From positions 1 through 64,000 of the forward strand of contig NC_026506.1 of the NCBI RefSeq assembly GCF_000182925.2: a stretch of 64,000 nucleotides of DNA, read 5' to 3'. The stretch's first letter is position 1. Every line of letters starts with the position of its first letter. Source of the stretch: Neurospora crassa OR74A (Eukaryota; Ascomycota; Sordariomycetes; Sordariales; Sordariaceae). The notes beneath the pieces were generated by a model. That model was not told the DNA's origin and ran no database searches. It was given only the letters and a program-made list of their open reading frames with translations. Both the position numbers and the translations under genes were made by a program. Below, piece by piece: positions 32,845 to 43,025 of this stretch.

Positions 32845-34742
32845 ATGGCCGCGCCCGCGCAAAACTCTACCGTCTCCCTCGAGCGCCTACCGAACGAACT
32901 GCTACAGCCCATAGCCGAAGCCCTCGTCCCGCAACCTCCATTGACCACCCGCTTCGCCCTTCGTCACGTCGGAACATGGGCCAGTCAAGAAGCAAAGGAC
33001 CAGCGGGCGGCATGGCATCTCGCCCACCGTGAGTTGCTTACCTTCGCGCAGACCTCCCATCGCATGCTCGCCGTCGCCAGACCGCTTCTCTGGCGGAATA
33101 TCCTCATCTACAACGAAAGGGCGCTCGTGTCACTGTATCTGCGCATGATCAAGCATCCGGAAATCAAGCCTTGGATTCGCCACATCACATGTATGGCCAA
33201 TATCACTGGCACCAAGCTGATCATGGGGATACATCAAGAATGGGAAAGACAAACTGGAGGTAGGATATCTGGATCCCGGTGCTTGGGTCTTTGTTCACCT
33301 TCTGACCGCCGCCAGTGAGATGGCAGGGCCAACCCGGCGCCAGTCCCGCTTCCATCGGCTTGGAGCTCCTCATGATCATCATGTGGCACGCCCCCAACCT
33401 AAGAGATCTTCTCTTTGCTTTTCCCGACCACCCCTTACCCAACCAGGAACTCCAAGACCCCACCGCCAGCGATGTATTACTCCCAGCCTTCCGCGCCACC
33501 ATATTGAGCTACATGAACTCCCCCGAACCCGTCAACCATCGACAGACCTTCGTCGCGCGCTACTTTCCTTTTCATCAGATGCGCAACCTGTCTTCTCTGC
33601 GCATCTACTGCCATAGAGACGAACAGCCTAGTCGAGATGCGACTTTCCCTCAGCTGCTCTCACACTATACCATTGCTTGCTTACCTGATCTCAAGAATCT
33701 CAAGACCCTCGAGCTTTGTTGCTCCTCGGCGTCGAACCTTTTCTACCAAGACATGACGATACCTCCGCTTCCCCAGATTCAACAGCTTCGTCTATACGGT
33801 AGCCGTATCCATGAGCCGAGGCTGGTTGCGCTATGTCTGGCATGTACCAACCTACAGGATCTACTTGTCCATTTTGAAGAGAGCACTACGGACGATGACA
33901 GGGATCTTTTGCCCGATGGGAAGACTCTTGACGTTGCCCTGACCGGTCTTTCAGATTCGCTGCGCAGCCTCGAATTGGTTGCTTTGTCAGAGGGCCATTA
34001 CCTTACGCGCGGAAGGGAACGTCCGAGGAAACCGGAGAACCACCGACTCAAGTGCATCCCACATCTTAGACGGCTTGAGAGCCTTACCCTCGACTACCGC
34101 GGCGTTTTCGGTACCCTGGGGATTCTGGAGGAAGATGACGGTGAGAGGCTGTGTCAGCTACTTCCGTCATCACTGCGTGACTTCACCTTGGTGTGCGAGT
34201 GGGGAACCGCTAAAGACTGGAAGCAAAGTTATCTTGCCAACCTCGACATGATACTGCACGGCGTAGCCTGCCTCTGCGCTACCCAGTCACCGAAGCTGTC
34301 AAGCATATCGTTGGCCATTCACTCATGGCCTGCAAAAAGCAGGTTCCACAGACGCTTCGGCAGAGAGGTCGAGGAAACAAGGCTGCGCTGTTTGAGAGCA
34401 GGCATTACCTTTCGGACGTTCGACTTGTTCCCTTCGTATCAGGATGAAGATGATGTTGAACCCCTGGACGAGGGTGACTTTGAAGACGAGGATGGGGGGG
34501 ACATATTACCCGAAATGGGCGATGGCGGGTTTGAAGAAGAGACCGAACTTGAGCTGGAAGAAGAGGATGAAGCATCCGAATACTATTTTTCCGGCGACGA
34601 AGAAGAGGATCCGGAACGCGAAGCACGGAGGCCTCCTACATTTGCGGCATTCATGGAACAATTGGGAGAGGACCATGGACACAGCTTCGATGAGCTTTTC
34701 TATGCGTACCATGAAGATCGATGGGATGAGTATCTATTCTGA
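32845..34742 (+). CDS. F-box-like / leucine-rich protein with acidic tail
   Basis: Two exons, 32845-33259 and 33316-34742, with a 56-nt intron give about 613 residues. Near the N-terminus LERLPNELLQPIAEAL is an F-box-type start. It is followed by a helix pair and the common fungal phrase TSHRMLAVARPLLWRNI. The middle contains irregular leucine-rich strands (LSSLRIYCHR, LKTLELCCSS, IQQLRLYGSR, LRSLELVALS, LESLTLDYRG), as in fungal F-box/LRR proteins that select targets for SCF ubiquitin ligases. Residues about 510-590 are very acidic, with long Asp/Glu runs. The ATG lies in strong context (ACCATGGCC). Substrates are unknown; such genes are numerous and divergent in filamentous fungi. Confidence 0.8.
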
Positions 34743-35670
34743 GTATGCTGTTGCTGCGATCGTAGCCTGTTGCATTTCGACCTTGTCACATAACCCTGTC
34801 AGGAATCAGAATACCGAAGGGAAGAGCCGTATGATTCGGCAAGGACATCGGTTACCATCATCCAACTTCTCACCAGACAAAGACAGGTGATTGTCTGTAC
34901 CGAGCAGCATCGGGGTCTGGGTCGATATCTCATCACCGCATCAACCCATTCGGCAGACATGGCGTTGCCGTGCCGCCCTTCTTTATTTTTCGGCTATTAT
35001 TCGATGGCAAGGACTGCCTGGACCAACCACGCCAATGTAATGATCCATTTTAGATTGGCTTTGTTGCGTTCCCTCCAAACTTGATACCCCAATATATCGA
35101 TCTTCGATTGCGCAAGCTCCTTGCTCTCGAACCTCATCCCTGTGATTGGATCTCATTCTGCCGCTTATGCACCCCAGTCCATATGCCTGAGGATATAACC
35201 TGTACGGTTAAATATTCGATCTGGGTGTATATCAAAACATGCGCCACTGTCGAACTGCTCTTCGAGTCCCGAGCAAATGAGCATTTCTGCCGTCCTAGTA
35301 GCCCGTGTCAGCAATTCGACTGCCGAAGGTTGGATGGGTTGGACCCGTTGTCCTTGCGTGCCTTGTAATTTTCCTTCACCTTGCTTCTCCACCACATGTT
35401 CCCTCTCTTTCCTCCAAGCAACCAACCAACAAGGGGGCCGAATGCTTCTTTGACTGCTTTGTTCAGATGTTGACCCGAATTATCCAGGAAATGGGAACCG
35501 CAAGTATACATGGCCGCCAGTGTGGTAACTCATGATCCTGTTTGCAAAGTTGAGGCCCCAGTCCGTCTCCAAATATTTCTTTCTCTCGCATCCCGCGTTA
35601 TCACCAACCTGGTGAGTCCCAAACACTGCACTGCCAAGCATCTTCTTCCTCATATCACCCAGACCCAGCC
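34743..35670. promoter_or_regulatory. Intergenic region, F-box-like / GH16
   Basis: About 0.9 kb between two genes on the same strand. It should contain the 3' UTR of the F-box-like gene and the GH16 promoter. Its open frames lack motifs, so no gene is called. Confidence 0.45.
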
Positions 35671-37209
35671 ATGATGACCATGAGTACATGGCCTTGGGGC
35701 CTTTTAGTCACGACTGGCTATCTCATCAACCTCACATTCGCAGCTTATCCCTTAACCACCGACGCCAACTGCCACTGCTACAAAACCAACGCCACCTCCA
35801 CAAACTACTTTCGCCAACACAAATTCTTTGACTTTCGCAACCTCCAACAATACGCGAACACACCGCCAAACCCAATTTCCACATTTGAGGGAAATGCGGC
35901 CGCTCCTCCGACATCTTCTTACTTCGACTCGAACCAATGGAAAGACAACTGGGGCATCCAGACCTGGAACAACACCGAATTAATGCGCCTCAACAACACC
36001 GACGTCAACGACGCCACAGTGCCAATGGTCAACTCGTTCAACAACATCTACATCGAGCGCTCTTCTGATAGGAACGCCAATGGGCAAACATACTTGGTGA
36101 TGCGAACAGTTCGGCACTCTCTAGATGGCCCTTCCACGCCCTATGGCTCCAACTCAAGCTCTGGCTTTCAAAGTTCTGCCGAGTTCGAATCCAAGCTCAC
36201 CTCCTACCAATTTCTCTCCCTGCGCATGCTCGCCCGTACCCGCGGTTCTCCGGGCGCAGTAACCGCCATGTTCACCTACCGGCCTCCTCCTCAGCCTCAA
36301 CAATTGGCGCTGGTTCAGGAAGCCGATCTGGAGATTCGCACGCAGGATCCGTCTAATTTCGTCCAGTATACCAACCAGCCGGCTTGGAACAGTACTAGTG
36401 ACATCAAAGAGGCGACGAGGAACGCGTCCATGCCAAGTGGAAGGAAATGGAGCGACTGGGCATTTTATAGAATGGATTGGACGCCTGGGCAGTCAACTTG
36501 GTTCGTGAACGGTGTGGAGGCTTGCAAGATCAACTTCCAGGCACCAAGGGACCCGAGCCAGGTGATGTTCAATGTCTGGAGCGATGGTGGCAGCTGGTCA
36601 GGTATTATGGGGCAGGGTGGGAAGGCGGAGATGCAGGTGCAGTGGATTGAGATGGTCTATAACAGCACAGAGGCGTCTGGGCCTGTGACTGGACCGTGGG
36701 GAGACAAAAAGGGCTGTGTCAATATTTGCAGTATTGACGAAACGACTCAACTGGGCACTCCGGTGCTTATTAGCAATCCAAACGGTGAGTTTTCACCCCG
36801 TCTCAGTCAGCTCCCAACTCAGCTGTATCCTCTTGTACTTCCATTTCACCCCATCATCATTCCCATAGCCCTTCCTCTCTCTATCCTCAGCCTCAAGCTT
36901 AGAGGTACTCTACTCAGCCTCTACCCCGTCCTCCTCATCCGCTAGTTCCTCATCTACTTCAACCCATTCTGCATCTTCTCTCTCTGCCCGTTATCATATT
37001 CCCGTTGCCCTTTGTTATGCAGAAGCGGTACTTGTTCTAGTTTGGATGTTAACAGGTGAATAGGTGGTAACCCGCCCGCCAACCCTCCAAACAGCTGCAT
37101 AACCGCCAAATATGGCCAGTGCAACGGAAAGAACTGGAATGGGTGCAAGACTTGCGCCAGCGGGAGTGCGTGTCGGTATCAGAATGATTATTATTCGCAA
37201 TGTTTGTAG
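35671..37209 (+). CDS. Secreted GH16 glucanase with C-terminal CBM1
   Basis: Exon 1 (35671-36784) and exon 2 (37064-37209) are joined across a 279-nt intron, giving about 419 residues. Residues 1-24 are a signal peptide (cut near TFA-A). The jelly-roll domain carries the GH16 catalytic motif LVQEADLEI, in which E-x-D-x-E supplies nucleophile and acid/base, plus the typical [22 protein letters not shown] strand pair. Exon 2 encodes a short Asn/Pro linker and a complete fungal cellulose-binding module: [20 protein letters not shown] followed by [17 protein letters not shown] and the stop, with the conserved aromatic face and all disulphide cysteines. It should cut beta-1,3/1,4- or 1,3-glucans outside the cell while anchored to cellulose. 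Without splicing, the frame runs into intron sequence and the CBM1 is missed. Confidence 0.9.
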
Positions 37210-37508
37210 GGCAAGCGTAGGCGTGCGAATGTACACAGTCCGGTACTGGGTGGTATAGGAATGAGAGATTGTGCTTCTTCTGGCTCGGAGACGACTGAAG
37301 TCGTTCTATCGGTAAAATTGTGAGTTTGATACCTACATCTATGCATCTTTCTTGTCTGAGGAAGAGAGGAATCTTGGTTGACATGTCGTTGAGCATGATG
37401 TTGATGTGTGAATGCACTTCTTCTGGAACAAAGGGGCGAAAAGGCGTGTTCAGGCCACTAACATCTATCTATCCTCGGGTATTGCGCACAAAACTATCAA
37501 GACGATAT

Positions 37509-38714
37509 CTAAGCCGACTTCTTCTCAACCTTCTCAACACGTCCCCAGGTCCTATTATGCGGCCACTCCACCGTCTCAACACCACCCCTCTCCTTGTTCG
37601 TCAAACGATCCCTAAAATCCCGAAGGAACCTCCAATGTCCCTTTTGTACCCACCCCTTTTTTACAAAGTCGTTCATCGTTGCCGGGTAAAAATCGACCAC
37701 GTCCAATAGCGAGTCATCATGTGCAATTGCCACAAACACGTTATCCAGCGCGTCAGGCTCCTGCAACTTGCCCGCCGTATCGATTGTCTGCTCCACATCA
37801 TGATGCCAGGCCTCTCCCCTCGCGGCTTCGTAAAAGCTCTTGGTCGGTAGCTCAGGGTTGGGCAGCAGCTTCTGGAGCGCCGCGCCGGGGCATTTGCTGT
37901 CGCAACCGGCCGAGAGAGGAAGGAAAGGGTTGGGAGAGACTTGGTCGGGCAAAGGCTTGAATTTTGAGGGTCGGATCTCGCCAACATGGTGGACGGCGTC
38001 GCCGCCTAGGCAGATGAAGCTGTCGTATCCATCTGTTTGTTGGGAGGTCACCCGTGCGAGGCCGCACATGTGTCCGATGGCGTGGCCGGGGGCATCGAGG
38101 AGGTAAAAAGAGCCGTCACCGAAATAGTCGACTGCTGGGAACCGGCCGATTTGCAGGCGCTTCCAGTTTTTGCCGTCTGAAGCGGCTGAGGTAAAGTCCA
38201 CTTCGATCAACTCCCGGTCCTTGTAATCCGCTTCCAGGATCGGCGAGTCCGGGTTAGTAGGGTACCCCGGCATTAACCCCTTCTTAAACCCCGGTCCGAC
38301 GATCAAGGCCGCCTGCGATCCGATGGTGGTGATATCGCCGATGTGGTCGAAATGGTAATGGGACCAAACCACCGCTTCCACCTTCGAAACGTCAAACTTG
38401 TTTTCTTTCAATATATCGGCGACGTTTTTCTCGGCTGACAACGTCCACCCGATTTCGCCAAAGTGGTGAAGCAATTTGGGAGGCATATTCTCAATGTCTT
38501 TGCGCATGCCGAGGTCGAAGAGGAGAGAGCGGCCGGTGACAGGGTGCTGGATGAGGAAGGCGAACATGGGGGCTGCGAGCCAGTCATGTCCATGTTGGGG
38601 AGGAGCGACAAAGGATTTGGCGGGCACGCCATGGAGTGTGCCGGTTGAGTTGATGATGGACACCGAGACGGTGGAGGGGGAAGGAGGAACGTTTAGATCT
38701 GGAGTGGGAGCCAT
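37509..38714 (-). CDS. Metallo-beta-lactamase-fold hydrolase
   Basis: A single exon of about 401 residues from the ATG at 38714. The zinc-binding signature H119-Y-H121-F-D123-H124 (SHYHFDHIGD) is intact. Later family features are the His in DAPGHAIGHMCG and the Asp/His pair in LGGDAVHHVGE, which complete a binuclear site. No signal peptide or membrane helix is present, so a cytosolic enzyme is expected. The layout is closest to fungal relatives of N-acyl homoserine lactonases and similar lactone or ester hydrolases; the natural substrate is unknown. An in-frame ATG at 38786 would add 24 residues (MQPSYPPKYH...). I prefer 38714 because MAPTPDLNVPP looks like a family start. The 3' end converges with the GH16 gene 300 bp away. 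Confidence 0.87.
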   Translation of the reverse strand: MAPTPDLNVPPSPSTVSVSIINSTGTLHGVPAKSFVAPPQHGHDWLAAPMFAFLIQHPVTGRSLLFDLGMRKDIENMPPKLLHHFGEIGWTLSAEKNVADILKENKFDVSKVEAVVWSHYHFDHIGDITTIGSQAALIVGPGFKKGLMPGYPTNPDSPILEADYKDRELIEVDFTSAASDGKNWKRLQIGRFPAVDYFGDGSFYLLDAPGHAIGHMCGLARVTSQQTDGYDSFICLGGDAVHHVGEIRPSKFKPLPDQVSPNPFLPLSAGCDSKCPGAALQKLLPNPELPTKSFYEAARGEAWHHDVEQTIDTAGKLQEPDALDNVFVAIAHDDSLLDVVDFYPATMNDFVKKGWVQKGHWRFLRDFRDRLTNKERGGVETVEWPHNRTWGRVEKVEKKSA

Positions 38715-39988
38715 GTTGGTGAGTTCCCTTTGGGATTGTGGTGCGGTTGTCACGCTGTGATACTTGGGGGGGTAAGATGGTTGCATTGGTTCGAGATGGG
38801 AGGTCCCGTTGTCTATAATATACCTCTACCTCTGCCTTACAGTAGAGGGATGCATGTCTCCGTGAGGGGTCGCGGGATCAACCGGTCGCCCGAAAATGAG
38901 GAGGCGGTGCGGAGGTTTTGATGGGGGAGAGTTGATCATGAGCCCCTGAACAACACTCTTGGCCGGATATCCTCCCCCGGATTCCAAGCTGGCGAGGTCT
39001 AGGATCGGCGTCCATCGATTATGTTGTCCATTCATTGGTTGACCCAAGGTACGCCGAGGCACCGTCGACACTCTCGAGACATTGCATCCTGGAACGTCTG
39101 GGTTCCTCACCATTCACCGTCGGTTTGTCAGGTTGTCGGGTTGTCAAGTTTTGAGCCATTTCGAGACCCATACAACTTGCCCGAGTTTTCAAGTAAACCT
39201 GAAATTCGTTCGCTTTGGGGACTGGAGCTCCCATCCACATGAAGATACCTAGTCTCAAAACCCTTTCGAACGATCCACGGATGATGTCAGGACTGGAACG
39301 TCGTTGGACAGTATTCCGGGAGCGTGGGAACATCAATTGGAGAACATGATATCCACGCAGTGACCGGTTCATTTTCAGTCCCACCAATGGTACCTACATC
39401 ATTGTGCAAGCCGCCGCCCAGTCCGCGTAGATCTGGGGTTACATGCACCTCTAGAGGTAGATAACACGACAAAGACGACATCCGACGGGAATGTGCATGC
39501 TCGCCAGATTGCGGCGAAACTTTACGTTTCTCCAGCTCCAGCCATAGGTTCAAGATGAAGGAGGTATCTTGTGTTTCCAATGACGTTGTCGGGTTCATCT
39601 CCGTTCGCTTACCTCTGGTACACATGGCCACTGTATTTGCAGGGTAGTACGTTCATTTATGTTACGTGACGGTCTGCTCGGCTCACTTGCTAACGACGGC
39701 GGGTGATACCGACCTGATGTTGTCCAACCGCTTCACTCATCCATTGTGTTCTTCCGTCTGTGGCCGTCGTTGGAGATCCGACTGAGGCTGGCAATGGAAG
39801 ATCCCGATGCGGGGTCGAGATCTCAAGGTGGGGTCGTGAATCTCGCGGAGTTACAACCCCTGTTTAACCCCGCCACGTGCCCACAAAGTTCGGCCGAAAA
39901 CCATCCGATGAGTGTACATGGGAAACTTTTTCATGACTGTTGCACATTTGCCCCTCATAGGGGCTTGGTTTGGAGCAATCATCAACAA
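38715..39988. other. Intergenic region before tRNA-Arg
   Basis: About 1.3 kb between the metallo-beta-lactamase gene start and the tRNA gene, with no supported protein gene. It contains several motif-family copies: CCTCTACCTC at about 38823, ATACCTAG at about 39245, GGTACCTACAT at about 39389, and the palindrome ACCTCTAGAGGT at about 39448. Confidence 0.45.
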
Positions 39989-40060
39989 GGTCCGCTGGCT
40001 CAATGGCAGAGCGTCTGACTACGAATCAGGAGGTTCCAGGTTCGACCCCTGGGTGGATCG
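39989..40060 (+). tRNA. tRNA-Arg (anticodon ACG)
   Basis: A 72-nt cloverleaf without intron. The acceptor stem GGTCCGC pairs with GTGGATC (two G-U pairs), with discriminator G. The D-arm is GCTC/GAGC. The anticodon arm TCTGA/TCAGG has loop CTACGAA, placing ACG at 40021-40023. The T-arm CCAGG/CCTGG has loop TTCGACC. Internal RNA polymerase III boxes A (TGGCTCAATGG) and B (GGTTCGACCCC) are present, and a T6 run at 40063-40068 is the terminator. ACG (read as ICG) decodes CGU/CGC/CGA arginine codons. Confidence 0.95.
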
Positions 40061-40062
40061 AA

Positions 40063-40068
40063 TTTTTT
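40063..40068 (+). terminator. RNA polymerase III T-run terminator
   Basis: Six consecutive T residues begin three bases after the discriminator base of tRNA-Arg(ACG), the standard stop signal for RNA polymerase III. Confidence 0.85.
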
Positions 40069-40135
40069 GGTGTTTTCTCGTTCATATCCTCTCTTTTCGT
40101 CACCTGGCCTTCATTTTCCACCATGTATTCATTGT

Positions 40136-41494
40136 TCACACCGGCACGGTTTCTTCCTCGACCAGTGGTTTCTGCCCATACCAGAAGTACATCCACATAT
40201 ACCCGTGAATTTTGGTATCACCCATCGCCTTTTTGCAACCCTCTTGTAGTTCTTTCACTTCCTCTTCGACAAAACACTTCCTCATCGATGAGGTCGCCAT
40301 GATAGCGGGTACCAATTCTTCCGTTGCTGCCCTTAGCAAGTTTCCAAGATTCTTCATCCTTCTACCACGTATTCTGTCAGCTTCAACTCGTCTTCTTTTT
40401 CCAAATCTCTGTGCGCTTTGGGGGGCTGAGGATGGAACTGAAAGGGGGCCCTTACTCGTCTCTAGGCCATGGGCCCAGCGGCACCCTAAACTGTCTACAA
40501 GTCACGTTGACGAAGCCGGCTCCCTTCATCATCTTTCCTATCTGGGGAGTGATGCGGCAATCGACGCCTGCTTGAGCCCAAGCTATGTGTGCCAAATCCA
40601 TAAACTGCGCGGGCGGATACGTGTCTTTTGCGGGAATGGAATTATCGTCAGACATGATCCGAGGGTGGAGGTCCTGCGTTTCAATCCAACCGCCTGGCTT
40701 TAAGTGACTTTTCGGCCTCGCGTTAGCCTCGCTCTCTTTGTTCCACACAAGCAAGAGGATTGAAGCCCTGGCTTCCCTTTGGAAACATGAAAGGAAGAAA
40801 AAACTCACTCGAAGCATTTCCCTATCAGTCCCGCAGGATCAACTACCATGGAAAGTAGATATCTGGCATGTACGAGATCGTAATCATTCCTCTCTGTCTC
40901 AAAAAAGTTTTCCTCCTCATCCTCAATATCATCAACCCACCACTCCACATTCTCTGGACTCAGGACCGCTTGAATTGGGCTCAAATCCACTCCCACCACC
41001 TTTGCGAACGGGAACTTGTCGGCAATCTCCACTGTCCATTTGCCTGTTCCGCAGCCAAGATCCAGAATCTTGTTGAGGTTGTCGCCGATGGGGGACAGGA
41101 AGTGGCGGCCGTAGATGAGATCCAATGACAAAAGGTGCAGAAGGTCTTCCCGATCCTGTTCGGGAGGGTCGTTAGGAAGGATGTAGCCGCAGGACGACTG
41201 GAAACCGTGGTAGCGGCGGCCGTAAGGGGAGATGTGATGGTGGTAGAAGGCGGGAGTCAGAGAGATGTGGGAGTTGTCTGATACTGTGGAGGCATTGTCA
41301 TGTTCGGAGGCATCATCATCTACCTCTGCTTGGGAGAAGTCATGAGGTTCGCCAAAGTGGATGAGTTCATAGTCTGAGTCTGTCGAGATGGTGCTAAGTC
41401 GGCGAACGGAGTCAGCTGTGAGTTGACCATCAGAGTCCTTAATCGGGTTATGACCGATGAGGATCAGGTCGCTTGACTTTGATGGGAGAGGCAT
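40136..41494 (-). CDS. LaeA-like SAM-dependent methyltransferase
   Basis: Three exons, 41494-40809, 40707-40456 and 40358-40136, encode about 386 residues. The first junction gives CFDHLKPGGWIETQD, and the second joins PWPRDE to MKNLGNLL with a CTGAC branch site upstream. The SAM-binding motif I is ILDLGCGTGKW (D145, G147, G149, G151), followed by VVGVDLSPIQ (acidic end of strand 2) and the post-core HLKPGGWIETQD. The first ~80 residues are polar and Asp/Ser-rich. The order matches the large fungal LaeA-like family; LaeA itself is a nuclear regulator of secondary metabolism, but most paralogues are uncharacterised. The 3' end lies only 68 bp past the tRNA terminator. The last junction uses a less typical GAAG acceptor and is the least certain part. 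Confidence 0.8.
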
Positions 41495-42670
41495 GTTGAC
41501 GGTGGTTCAGGATGGAGCCGGTCTCCGTAGGTAGTTGTTAAAGACGATGACAGGGAAGTGGAGACTGGAGGCACTTGATCTCGAAGGCAGAGATCCTGGC
41601 TGAGGACAGTACTAGATATAGGTACTTGGGGTGCCCCTCGCAAACAAAGGCAGGTCGTCCGTAAACATCAAAAACCCACATGGCATGCACGAGTCCAAGT
41701 TTCGAGATAATCCGACGACCCAGGATTAAGTAATCACCATCAGGGTCGCATAGCGTCCGCACTGTCTGGTCTACCTGGTAACATTGCGACATCAATAGCG
41801 AAGAAAAGGGTCCATCGAGGGTTCATGGCGTTCGATGGATAAAGTTGCAGTGCAGCCGCAAAAGAAGCCTGAAACTAGGTAGAGGTAGTGTCTCGGGCCG
41901 CGGCATCCTTCGAACTGTGGCCCAGTGCAATCTTTGTCGGCCGACTAGTCTCGGGCCGCGGGCATACATGGGCGTGATATCAGGACGTGTGATGATCCGA
42001 ATGGATGGCTTGACGACAGTCTGCCATTGCTGCCGGTGTCTCGACTGGAAAGCAGAAACGTCGAGATAATAGGTGTGGAGACGGCGGCTGGGGGTTTGCC
42101 AGGCCGCTCATGACATGCTGTGCCGTATAGACCATGATCTCCAGACGCGAACTAGGTACTACAGACGATACCTATGTATGCGGTTTGTGAATCGGTCACC
42201 TTGTGAGGTCTTGGGTTCGCCTTGCGATACGGAACGATGTGGATGGTGAAGAGTTTCCACTGCCGTGTGCAGATGACCCAGTGTCGGCCAGAAATATTGG
42301 CGGAAAAGACAGCAGCTTGCTTTGGTCGCTTCGCCGTCAAGTAGGTGTTATCGGGCTGCCACGGCCGACAAGCGGCAGAATTCGTCCAGTCAGGTAGATG
42401 CCGTGTCGTGTGTTTGGTGGGAGCTACTGTGTAGAGGTAGTAGTAGTAAGAATGGAACGAAGCTGGTGCAGCGACGTGGATGCCATGGAAGTTGGTGTTT
42501 GGTTCGAATCTCAAGTTGGGTGGGGTCCGAAATTGTTAGTGCAGTAGTGTATGTAGTAGGCTAAAACGGCAGGATCGGGTCATCCAGGAATCACCCGCCC
42601 TTGGCGCAGTGGGCCCTATAATTTGTCCAGGCCGCGGGGTGTCTACCTCTACCTGTTTCAACCATCAGCT

Positions 42671-42697
42671 TACCTAGGTAGGTAGGTAGATAGGTAC
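42671..42697. repeat. Tandem TAGGTA cluster
   Basis: TACCTAGGTAGGTAGGTAGA followed by TAGGTAC. This is the longest run of the motif that recurs through the non-coding DNA of the window. It could be a small microsatellite grown from the palindrome core. Confidence 0.7.
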
Positions 42698-42839
42698 ACC
42701 CAACCCATTCACATTTCTTCATCGTTTTCAGATATTCGGCTGAGCTTTCACTTCCCTTGATCACACTTTTGGCTTAGGTGGTTCGACATCTTGCAACCTT
42801 TCATTGTGTACAGACCTATTTAGCTACCTCACACTTGCT

Positions 42840-42938
42840 ATGTGTCTCTCCATCCACGGACTCAATCAGAACCCACGCTCAACGTCCTGCCAAGGGAACA
42901 CCCTCACCAACGCCTCATCAGTTCACCCCGCCGTCTGA
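42840..42938 (+). promoter_or_regulatory. In-frame upstream ORF before the DEDDh gene
   Basis: An ATG at 42840 opens 32 sense codons and ends in TGA at 42936-42938. The next codon begins the open frame that runs through the DEDDh exonuclease-like gene. It is either a regulatory uORF or a true N-terminal exon whose stop is removed by an unrecognised intron. The sequence after the stop (TTG) does not fit the strong readthrough context. Confidence 0.4.
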
Positions 42939-43025
42939 TTGAATCGATCAACCGCCGCCAGTCGACTGGTATCCCGAGTTCGGCCACCGTTAGCGGCACA
43001 ATCAACACCCACCAAAAAGGCGCAG

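Larger units (their letters stand above)
41495..43025. promoter_or_regulatory. Divergent region, methyltransferase / DEDDh gene
   Basis: About 1.5 kb between outward-facing genes. It contains the densest TAGGTA cluster of the window (42671-42697) and related copies at about 41876-41886 and 42153-42179. A 33-codon upstream ORF at 42840-42938 lies in the same frame as the downstream gene. A minus-strand frame at 41538-41795 has no recognisable motif and is not called. Confidence 0.5.

Noticed and set aside
37509-41494. Secondary-metabolite cluster around the LaeA-like methyltransferase
   Set aside because: No polyketide synthase, NRPS, terpene cyclase, P450 or cluster regulator lies nearby, so the neighbours look like unrelated single genes.
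42498-42512. GGTTCGAATCT, resembling a tRNA B box
   Set aside because: No matching acceptor stem, D-arm or anticodon arm can be folded around it.
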